DNA of 64,000 nt, from the NCBI GenBank assembly GCA_013396635.1, contig WBMW01000427.1, positions 97,506-161,505 of the forward strand, in the 5' to 3' direction. Source of the DNA: Penelope pileata. Lineage: Eukaryota; Chordata; Aves; Galliformes; Cracidae. Shown one piece after another: positions 40,901 through 52,915 of this stretch. A program made the translations under genes and the position numbers. Every line of letters begins with the position of its first letter. Position 1 is the first letter of the stretch. The notes under the pieces are model-generated. The model saw only the letters and a program-made list of their open reading frames with translations, was not told the origin of the DNA and searched no databases.

Positions 40901-43900
40901 CTAGTTTTTTTGTTGTTGTTTTTTTTTTTTTTTACTTTCTGTAGACTCCTTTTACTTTGTCATCACAGGAATTATGGTGTATGACACATGCATTCATTGA
41001 TGCCTGTAGACTACGAACAGACTACATAGCAGACACCAGGTTCTCAGGACAATAGATAACAGTCAATGAGTCTTCCACCTAGTTTCAGTTCCTCAAAATG
41101 TGATGTTTAACTCTTCACTGAGCAGTCATCTAGTAATTCAACTAGAGATCCAGTTCACAGCAGCCATTGCAGAGCATGGAATTCGTTGCAACCCTTAGTT
41201 TTGAGGAAAACAAGCTCACTATAGAGTGTTGTTCCACACAGTGAAGAGTTGTGGTTTATTTTACGTTTCATGCTATATTTTTATTCTCTGCCTTCTAGTC
41301 TGAATCCTGCAGGAGTGCAAAGAATTGGTACCATCTTTGCTTTGCCTGTGGATGTCTGTAGAACCTTCTAATATACAGTCTCTGAGTTGTTTTTTATGTG
41401 TTACTGACTTCTGTGTTGCTAGCTTTTGTTACTGTCAAAGCTCTGGTTTATCAGTATTAGATGCTTGTTAGTTAAAGTATGTGGTTCAAATCCGAGCATT
41501 TATCATTGTATACTCTATCCTTCAACATGTCTTTTTTCTGAATTTTTCATAGATAAGATGCTAGATGAAATGATTCCCAAGGGAAGTGTTGAAACCTGAG
41601 CTAATAGTACCCTTAACAAAAAAGTTTCCATTTAAGTTTTTTTTTGTCTCTTCTGTCTTGTGTTCATTTGTGATGACTAATGACAATATCTTTTATTCAA
41701 TGAATATAATGCTTTTGCGATGGATTTACATAATAAAATTTGAAAAATCCATTGTATGGTATGCTTTCATAGGGATAAAAAGGCTAATGGAGATAAGGTG
41801 TGTATGCAACTCTGCTGTTTAGAAGAGTGTTAGAGCTGGAAATAGGTTCCTCCTAAATCTCAGTTCAGTATTCATTTCTTATTCATTAGTTACACTTTAT
41901 CTTCATTAAGAAAACATTTACCTGGTACAGAGAAGAGTAAGTGTCCCTTTTTGGATAGCAGCCACTTAAAAATGATTGAGAAAACAAGAATTAGCTATCC
42001 GATACCTGTCTCTTTTATCTGTTTTTTCAGAGTTCTGTTGCTGACCATTTATTGCCCTGCTTTCTAACTCATGTCATTTAAGTCACTGAGTTAAATGGAT
42101 AACAGAAGTTTCTTCAATAAAAACTAATGAGCTGAGAAAGACGGTGTTTAAATGCATGGAGAGACAGCACATTTGTTGTGGAAGAGAGACAGGAGCAAGA
42201 TCATTAGTATTACACCTGGAGAAGGTGTTGGCTTTTTGGAGCAGAACACCATTCTGAAAGGTGTCCAGCACTTTGAGACTGAACACCTAATGTGAATCTT
42301 TTACTGGAAATATGAGTCTGAGGGAACTGCTTTTGTTTTTATCATGGTCACATTCCTCAAATGAGTAAGATCAAATGAGTTGTTAAGGCTGAAGGACGGA
42401 AAAGCACGGTTGGGCTTTACTGTTACAGACAGTGCACCTGAGAACTGATTCACTTCAAACTCTTAATGTCTCCTCCAATTTGCAATTCTGATGACTCTGT
42501 TCCTGCTTCTCTATCCTGCACTTCACATATATTCTCCTTAAGTATTTTAGCTGTGTGTATTTCACTGCAACTTTCTTGACGGAGAACTGCTTCTCTGTCT
42601 ATACTGTTATACAAAGAAGACGTCCTCGATGGATACGGAGACTGGATGTTGCTTTTGTCTTGCACGCGGATTGTTCCTTACTTGCTGTAGCTTGAGGTGT
42701 ATATTTTTGCTTTAGGAATGTGCAGGTTATGTTAATACTGGCATTAGGGCTCTGATATTCCGTGTAGTATATGACAGTTAATATCATACGATTCTGCAGG
42801 TTTACCATTTGTTCCTAGATCTGGTAAATGTGAGGATAGTAAAAGAAGAGAACTTTAAATAATTTACTCAGTTCACTTCTGTCAAACAAAGCTGCAAGCA
42901 GTTAATTTGTTTTGTTAAATCTGTAAAATAGATAGCAAAGACATGAAAAATCTATAGCTGAAGTGGAATCTTGTAGTTATGTTATACTGTAAGGTAAACT
43001 GAGTTTGTCACAAGCAAAAAGCTTGTAAACAGCCTGTGTTCTATAATTTCCACTGTCTACACGGCCTTACTGAGGTTGATTTTAAAATCATTTCAAACTG
43101 CTGCTTTACTGAATTTCTGATGCATAGAAATAAGTGTGTGTATGTTAGCCTGTACTTACAGCTATTATAGTTATAAATCAAACTTCACCTGAATTCACTG
43201 AAAGTATACATTCCATAGCAGTATAGAAAAGCATTTATGCTTCTGAAACGTACTGGAACACTTGTAACATGACTTCGAAATAGCTATGATTGGTTTTCAA
43301 ACACTGTACATGAACTTAGCAGAGGAGAGCACAGAACTTGAAATCTTGCTTTATAATTCTCATAGTACAAGAGTTAATGATAAGATTTAAATGTTAACCA
43401 ATCCCAATTAATTGCAAAATTGACATGAGGTAAGTTTTTAGCCTTTTAAATATCAAAACCACCGGAATTGATCAGATTTGCTTGGGAATAGTTTCATGAA
43501 GATAAAGGAGCTTAAAATCTTGGTGCTAGATTACAAACTGGTGTTGCTCAGGGATGATTATAGTAGTTATTCTGAACCATAGCCTTTCATTTGAAGACTG
43601 AAGCTACAGAATCAAGTTTGGTGGTATCCCAATGTCTCTAGACAAAATGACAAAAACTGGTAGTGTTAGAGGCAACATGGGGAGATAAATCCATTCAAAG
43701 TGTGATGTCCTGGGTTCTGAAAAATGAAAATGTTGCTTTTAATTAGAATGTGCCTTTCGTTTACACTCTTCTCACTTACTGATCTCAGAAGCAGAGCAAT
43801 TCTCATTGCATGTTTTTGATAACGATGTTAGAAGGCAACAGTTTTGTTATACTAAAATTTTTTGTAAACCGTCTTAGTGTTCGTTAACAGTGACTGAATT

Positions 43901-46900
43901 ACACTGGTTTTAAACAGCTTTCTTAGCAGAAATAAATGTATTTAACTTAACAAAATTATTAGGAAAAACAAATTCAGCAGGTTGTCAGTAAACAAAGGAA
44001 GTATATTTCTGAGTGGTTGCTTCAATTTTTTGATGTCATCCAGACTTATGTTTGAGTCTCTTCATATACAATTGTATGTGATTATTATAGGATTTTTGTA
44101 TAGATGAAATTTTAATAGTTACGTATTTGAGCAATTTTCAAGTAATTTTCAAAAAAAAAATACCATTTGCAATCTCTGCAGTTTTTAGTTGAATTTTAGT
44201 GTTACTTTACATTGTTACAGATAAGGCTGACTTCTTCATTCTACTTTTGCCTGGTTATTTTTTATCAGTTTAAAACATTTGCCAACACTCCTGCCAATCA
44301 CCTTAAATATTTGTTTTGTATTTTTTAACTTGTAGGCCTCCAATAGTCAAGCATCGCCACAATCTGCTACTACACCAAGGATGGAAAGTACAACAGGAAC
44401 CACAATTGCTACCTCTTCGAGAACTCCTCCATCACTCAGTCTTCAGGGTCCCCTGTGTCCTCCTGTTTGTCCCCCAGCTCCATTAGAGGAATTGTCTCCA
44501 GACAGCATTGATGCTCATACATTTGATTTTGAAACTATTGCCCATCCAAACCTGGAGCAAGCACTTAAGCAAGGATCATTGGACTTGGATTCATTAGCAG
44601 AAAGTCCAGAATCTGACTTCATGTCAGCAGTAAATGAATTTGTAATAGAGGAAAATCCAGCATCTCCTAATGTTATAAGTGATCCACAAAGTCCTGAAAT
44701 GATGGTGGAATCTCTTTATTCTTCAGTTATCAATGCAATAGACAGTAGACGCATGCAAGACACAAATACTTGTGTAAAGGACGTTTCAGTAGAAAATGCT
44801 TCTCTCAGTGTTTGCATGGAGAAGTGTAGGGTTATTGCTCAAGATTCAAAGGTACATTTAAGAGGTATAAAAGAAGATCTTTGCCACTTTAGAACACTCG
44901 TACAAAGAGAACAGTGTGACTTTTCTAATTCTTTAAAATGCACTTCATTAGAAATAGTAAATACTATTGAAAAGGTAAAACTTTCACTTGAAAAAACACT
45001 AACAGATAAACATCAAAAAGAACTGCAGTCTTTGAAAAGTGAGTATGAAACTAAAATTAATAAATTACTGGAGGATGATGAAGAAAGCAAAAAAAAGATT
45101 ACAAAGTTAACAGGTGACTTGTTAGGCCTTGAGGAAGTACTTCAGAACAAGAATAATGAATTTGCAATAGTGAAAAATGAAAAGGAAGCAGTGGTTTGCC
45201 TTCAGAATGAAAAAGACCAGAAACTACATGAATTGGAATGTCAAATGGAGACACAAAATTCTGAAATTAAGAAACTGAGACAGTCACGTGAGATAGTACT
45301 TGAAGACTTGAAAAAACTTCACGTTGAAAATGATGAAAAACTACAGCTCCTGAGGGCAGAACTCCAGAGTTTAGAACAAAGCCATTTAAAAGAACTGGAA
45401 AACAATCTACAAGCCAGGCATCTACAGGAATTTGAGAAGGTGCTAGCTGAACACAAGGACTGTTTAGATAAATTGAAAAAAGAGAACCAGCATAGGCTTG
45501 AACAAATGCAGGAATCTCATGCAGCAGTTGTGCAAGAGAAACAACAACAGTTAGAAGAGTTAAAGCTCAAAGTTTCAGATCTGTCTGATTTGAGGTGCAA
45601 ATTAGAAGTTGAACTTGCCCTGAAAGAAGCAGAAACTGATGAAATGAAGCTTCTCTTGGAAGAAAGCAAAAACCAGCAACAAGAGACCTTAAAATCTCAG
45701 ATTGATAAGGAAACCGAAAGCTTAAAAAAAGAGATAGATAAATTAAACAATAAGATACAAATTAGCAGTGATGAATATCAAGTGGGCTTATCAGAACTAA
45801 GAACTCTAATGACAATTGAGAAAGATCAGTGCATTTCTGAGCTAGTTGACAGATATGAAGAAGAATCAAATTTGCTTAGAACTGAACTAAACAAAATAAC
45901 AGTTCTCCAGGAAAAAACTTCTGAAGCAGAAAAAAGACTTTCAGAGCAAATAACAGAACTACAAAGTAAGTTAGAGTTGGAAATGAATGCTCTAGAAAAG
46001 GAAAAAACAGAAAAAATGGCACTCTGTGAGCAGCAGGAAAAATACGAAGCTATTATCCATAAGCTTAAGGAAGAGAAAGATCTGTTAGTATCTAACCAAG
46101 AACAAGATAGGCAGTTGCTCATTCAGAAGCTCAATTCTGAAAAAGAAGATGCAGTACAAACTGCTTGTAAAGAGTTTGAATTACAAAGGGAAGCTGCTGA
46201 AAAAGGGCTTTTGGAAAAAATACAACAACTTGAAATGCAAGTAAATCGGAGGTACTGTAAGAATTAAGTTGCTGTGTTGTCTTGATATTCTAAATAATCA
46301 ATTGGTATATTTATGATGCAATATGCAATAAGTAAAACTTCTACGTATTTGTAATTGTATTTATCTGGTTTATTTTTTTATTCAAGTTATTTTCGTTTTA
46401 TAGATGGTGGTATTCCTGTGTCTGCAGTTAGCCTCACAGATTGTTACATATCTTACATAGTATTGTTTTCAAACAGCAATGAAGGTTTTATATTTCAGTC
46501 TTGTAATGGTGTGTTGGAAGAGTATTGTCACAATTGCTTGAAATTCAATTTTTAATGGTCTTAGCCTGTCTCTCTTGTTCTGTCCTTTGCTCTGGCACTA
46601 GCACTATGTGAGCATGCAGTGGCTTCTAGGCTGGTAACTTTCATATACTGATTAACTATACGCTTCTGGTGGTGCTAATGCTGCCATGAAAAACTGCATG
46701 AGAATACATGACCAGCTGAGAACTGTCCCGTGGCCATCTGGACTTCAACTGCCGTGTTTATATATTTCAGGGTCTTCAGTTTGAGCTGTGTAATGAAATG
46801 CACTCAGACAACATCATTTTAAAGGGCATCCTAGCGTTGACTGTTTTTCATTGTTAATTCCTGCAATATTTTTCCAGTTGGGAAAAAAAATTCCTTGCCA

Positions 46901-49900
46901 TAAAAGCCTTTATGTCTCCTTACCTCCCATTTCTAATCTACCTACTAGTTCACAATACCTGTCTGCAGAGTAGATTGTGATACTGTATAATGGAAATTAC
47001 TAGAGTGTTTCTGTGTGACTGGCTTAGAAACAGTGTTCTAGTTTGAAATGCTGCAATTTGTCATTAACATTCTTGGGTCATCTCCGAACTCCGAGGTTAG
47101 ATCTTGTTTGTACAATATCTAAATTAAGCGTTTTGTTCTAGATATTATAATATATTGAGTTTTTGAAATGGAAGAGGAGTGATAGAACGGACATAAAAAG
47201 AACAGTGCAGAACATGAACACAAATCTAAGTTAGCGTTTACCTTTTAAATATCAGTGTAATGTTAAATATATATATATAATGTAGTGGAGTGGGGGAAAA
47301 GGTTATAAAGAGAATCCAGTGTGCACACAATTCATGTCTGTGGTGTAAAGAAAAATACATCTACTTCACTTGAAATAGGCACTTCATCCCCATTGCCTCA
47401 GGATTTTTATATGGTAACATATCTGTCATTGATGTCTTATTGGTGTCTGTATTTTGTGTGTCCCTGTATGAAAAAAGGTCAAAATAATGATACACTTCTT
47501 GAATTAAGATTTAGTGATTGGGTTACAATTAAATTAAGACCTTTGTCCTTCTTAAAACATTCTGTAAATTTAATGAGTGAAATGAGGAAGGGGAAAATCA
47601 AACCCTATGTTCAAACCTTTTTTTGTTTATATTAATGCACATGGAAGTATTAAAAATGTGACTCAACAGGAAAAAGATGTAGCTATGTCATCAAAATTTT
47701 TAAAAAGTACACCATTGAACAGGTGAGCAGAGCTGTATCTATTTTTATACAAACTGGTATCCATTTCATCCAATGTGTTTTGAAGAATTGTGATCTGTTT
47801 CAGTCTGAAGAAGTGTTAGTTTGTACTGCCAGGTAATTTTATTTTCAAAGAGTGATGTTAAAATATCTCCTGCCTCCTAAGGCTGCTGTTTATGCCTTTT
47901 ATCTGCTGTTAGGTACTTGAGTTCTCTAGGAATAAAGACGTTTCATCTGTAGAGGGCATATATGTTATGTGAATCTGTCTTAATATTTCAAAGTCGCTGT
48001 CTGGCTGTTTGAATTCTGAGTTCCTAAAATCCTGAGCTATGTCAGTAACTCGAGTTGACTTGTTACCCTTGCTCAGTTTTTGTTTAGCAGTTACTTTGTA
48101 GTGGTAGAAAGCAACTTGTATTCGACTTTGTCTATATGGTTGTCACATAAATGTCATTTTCTGCAAGATCACTGTTATATTAATGTTCCTGAAGACACTG
48201 ATGCTGATTTAAGTTCTTAAATTTGACCAAAGTATTGCACTGGTATCAGGAGTTTAATTCTTGAACTTGCATGAAAACTAACAAAAATATTTAGAAACTG
48301 AAATATTCTTTTGTGACCCATGTGCTACTAATATATGATAATGAATGTATTTTGGGTATAAAGTGCCTGAAAGTCATCATGATTAGGAGAGATAATAGTA
48401 TATGTCGTGTACTCTGGGACTTAGTATATGCTGCGAATTTAAAGCCTGAACTTTTTTTTTTTTTTTTTTTAAGTCCTCCCGCTGAAGCATCTGCTGAATC
48501 AAACTTAGTTGCTGAACTTCAAGAAAAGCTTCAGGAAGAAAAAATGAAATTCTTGGAGCAACTTGAAGAACAAGAGAGAAGAAAGAATGAAGAAATGCAG
48601 AACATCAGAACATCTCTAACTGCAGAACAGCAGGTAAAGCTGATTCTTTATTACTTTTTCTCCCATGGGAAAGTGATATTCTTTTGCTGTTTTGAAGTTA
48701 TAGACTTTTTTTTTTCGCTATGTAACACCTGTGCATTCTGAATTTGCATTATGCTATTGTCTGGAGTGAGGATATGATATGTTAATGGAATTCAATGTGC
48801 TTATGTTTTGTTGGTGCTTTTTCTTTTGCTTTACTATCTGTGAAGTGAGAAATCTAGACTTGTTTTTTATTTTGTCACTTCTGCTTGTGTTGTTATGCGT
48901 GTGCTCTGTTACCCATTGATCTGTTGAACTCCAGAAAGATGTCACTTAAGCCCAGTTTAAGTTAACAGTTTTATTTCTGGACAACACAAATTTCATACTT
49001 AGAAACACTAATTGGTTTGGAATGCTTCTTAATGGCGTTTAGACTTTATTAGCCTAGGCAGATGGCATTTGAGACTCAAAGCAAATGTGATGTTTTACTT
49101 CATTCTAATGTAGATTAAACATCTCTGTGTATTCTCTGTGTACCTTGATGCAAACTCATTCTTCACTGAGTTAATTATTACTCCAGTGAATTTATTACTA
49201 CAGTATCTTTACTGGCACAGTTTTTAAAATGTCACGAGTCTCTCAATTTTGTGGATGAACGTTCACTTCTGAAGTTAAATCTCTTAGTAACAGCTATTAT
49301 CTACAGCTTTCTCACATTTAAATACTAAGAAAGGATTTTCTGTTCTAAGCACCTCTACTTACTTAAGCTGTAGTAGGATCAAATAAGGACAGAGAGACAG
49401 TGTAGTAGTCAACTGGCTTGACGAGCAAACACTACACATCACTTGGTGCAGACAGCCACAGGAAATTGACAATTGTAAGATTTCTTTTTCTATCAGAATC
49501 TGCCTTGGTATGCCATTTTCCTCATCCAGTAATCTTCATTCACACAGGAGAGCATGGTAGGAAAGGTTCAGAAGCATTGGCAGCTGAATATTCTTGGTAT
49601 TTAACCTCACACTTGATGTCATTTTTGTCTCAGTAAAGTTATCTTCGAGATATTACTTATGCTTGTGGAGTATTATGTTGTGTTATGCTGACATTTATCA
49701 AAGTCCTCTACACACTATATAGGGTGTATAACTGGCCAAATAGCTTGTGGTTTGAGACAGAAATGAATAGGCATACTTACAGGCATAGAGAATCTAAAGC
49801 TAGTCAAGATCATGACTTGCACTTAAATTCACTGAAGAAATGAAATTATGACTTAAAATATCCTCTTAATAGGTGGTGGTTGGTAGTTTTTGACTGTCTC

Positions 49901-52875
49901 TTTACCATAACCTCAAAAGTTGGAGTGATGAGACCATAATGGTTATTAGAAAGATTCAAGAAGCAGAAATATTTGTCAGACTGATAGAGAAGGATGTACT
50001 AATCTCCTTTATGTTAAGTAACTCAAGCTGATTTGCTACAATTCCTGTATAACGTCTGCATTAATGAATTGTTCAGTGAGTGATTACTACATGACTTGAA
50101 ATCTATTTTAATGCAGGTTCTAGTGTATTCATCTAGTATATTGATAATAGTATTTTTCTTTTCTATTTCATGTTGCATATCTTGATGCAGTGCAGCTTTG
50201 TCTTAGTAGCCAATCTAATCCTAAAAATGGCTTTTTAATATTAAACGTGCAACTGTAGTACATTAATTCGAATATAAAACATTGTGTTTAAAAAGTCAAT
50301 ATTCTTTTAATGATGACTTCTTTGTACTGCATATGTAATATTGGACCTGGGAGGAAAGGGAAAGGGGAGAGAAAAATTGAGAGGAAAAAGAAAGGCTGTT
50401 TTAGAGAATCCTCAAAGCAAAGTGTCCCATCAATATATTCAAAAGAATATGTGAACAAACTTTCTTGTTTAATTATAACCGAGGAAACCACAATGTGTAA
50501 TATCTTTTGTACTTTTCTTGCTCTAGTGATGTCTATTGCATTTACAATGCACATTTCAGTGATACCTCTTTCTGTTTTCAGACCAACTTTAACACTGTTC
50601 TGGCAAGAGAAAAAATGAAGAAAGAAAATATAATTAATGATCTTAGTGACAAATTAAAAATGCTAACACAACAGCAAGAAAAAGACAAGGGTAAGCAAAA
50701 TTCTTCAGAAGTAATTGTGTTTCCTAATAGGATAATTCCATTTGCTTCATTTTGGTTTTGCTCCCTAGTGCTGCTATTATTAGAAGAATTTTTGTTTACT
50801 TGTATCATAGATTTGATTGAAACACTTTCTGAAGATCGAGCACGTTTGCTTGAAGAAAAGAAAAAGCTTGAAGAAGAAGTCAATAAGCTGAGAAGTAGTA
50901 ATCTTTCTCCATCAACCTACTTAGCAGCAGCTTCAGAACCTTGTGGAGCCTGCGCAGCTGATGTTCCCACTGATACAGATAGATTGGCTTCTGACATTGC
51001 AACCGAAGGGAGAATGGACTCTGCAATGGAAACCAGTATGATGGCTGTGCAGTAAGTATGGGGCGTTGTGGTAGAAACAGACAAAGCACGTTCATTCTTT
51101 AAATGTGTGCTGTTGGATGTTCTGAAGTAGAAGTATTAATATTTAAGACTTCCTCTACCTTTTACATTCTTGCTGAAAATATTGTTTTAAATGTACACAT
51201 ACAATTGTAGCATCACAATCATCAGAAATGTGTGGTTTTCATGACTTATAAGTAGGCAGCTTAAAGATGAAACTTGGCTACACACTAAAGAGGTGAAAAA
51301 ATAGGGCTAGGTATATGTAATATAAATAAAGTGGAAGAAGAATAATTTTCATTGTTTCTTTGTGGTCAACTGTGTATGTGGCTGCAGCAGCATAACATAA
51401 TGATGTTTCTTAGTGAATGGCAAGTGGAGATAACTGTGTTTGGTAGGAATTAGGCCAAATTCTCTGAATTTTTAAAAAAAAAAAAAAAAAGAAAAAAGAA
51501 AAAAGTGAGATGGAGTAGCCGTGGTGGATTGATGTTTTGTATCATTGGAGAGGAGAACAAGTATTCAGCGTCGCTTTATTTGTATAAACCTCTGAATCAT
51601 CAGTGTTAGAATGCTTATTAGAAGGTAGTAATGGGGCTGGGAAAGAATAACTCTGCAAGATTTTAAATCCTTACTTGAGGGGAAATACCTATGGCAAGTA
51701 ACTTACGTACTTAAAAGTAAACCTTTCACTTAAAAATGCTTTTTTAATGTTTAGATCTGTTATACAATCTGATATTACAACAGACTGAAATAGCTTTTTA
51801 TAGATATTGTTCACATTTCACAGTTTATCGCAATTTGCAGGGATTTGTCAGTAGATAGCTAGGCAAAGCTATGGTTGAAATACTGAGGTGATTTCAGAGA
51901 TCAAAGGGAACTCATGAAGTTTTGTAACAGTGATCAGCTTTACTATGTTCTCTGTATTTTGGATGCCCTGCTATAGCAGTGTGTGTTTGTACTGGAAGCT
52001 AATGCCTTGCCTAGTAAGTTAAGAGTCTATATGTAAAGCTAATAGACAGTGATATGAAGTCAGTGACATGACTAGGCAACTAAACATCATCATTAATTTT
52101 GACTATAATCATTTTGGTCCTGAACTCTCAAGGGAGATTTAAAAAACAACAACAACAAAACGAAAAAAAACAACCTTGAAAGATAATCCCAGGAACTAAA
52201 AACTTTGTCTCAGTCTACAAAAAGTCAGTAATTAGGCAGAAAGATTTATTACAATTTTCTGTTGTCATCATCCCATTATATGACTGCTAATAAGCCTCTT
52301 AACTGAAATGAAGTAATGAGTAGCATAGCTTAATTATAATCTTTTATTAGTTCTACTTGGCATTTTACTTGGTTTTATAGCATATCTTGTCAGACTAGAT
52401 GAGTGTACTATAAGTCCAAAAATTTGTCCATTTTCTTTTCCCAACCAAGTGGAGCTGGGCTACAAAATATATTGCTTCTTCCCTAGTAGCCTACCTTTCA
52501 AAATATAATTGAATTGTAATAGGAATTACTCTGTGTTCTTAGGAAACTTCTAATTAAGTTGTTGGCATTGTCTGTTGTGCCCAACTGCTGTTTATCTCAC
52601 AGATGCACGGAGACAGTTTGCATATTGGGCTCTCCCTACCAGAGTACCCAGAGCACAGAGCATTTAAACTGCCAAGATTAGGAAATACCACATTGTGGAT
52701 CTAAACTGCAGTGTCAAAGATTAACTGCTAAAGGATTTCATTTGTAGCTTTCATACTAACATTTTGAAAATAATGCAAAATATGCAGAAATGGCCGCATG
52801 TAACATCATAAGTTATTTAACAAAGACTGAAAATCCAATGGATTGAACGGGGGAGGGAGGGTGGGTGGGAAAGGC

Positions 52876-52915
<40 letters not shown>

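Larger units (their letters stand above)
36915..44335 (+). other. RB1CC1: Intron 12 (7.4 kb), repeat-bearing
   Basis: It holds a possible LTR-element fragment (about 38200-38430), a CR1 tail (39424-39477), a mariner derivative (39484-40037) and a GC-richer unassigned patch just after it (to about 40260). The remainder is AT-rich. A 73-codon open frame at 37312-37533 has no recognised relative. Confidence 0.8.

Noticed and set aside
45826..46122. 98-codon minus-strand frame
   Set aside because: Ser/Phe-rich mirror of the Glu/Lys-rich coiled-coil coding exon 13.
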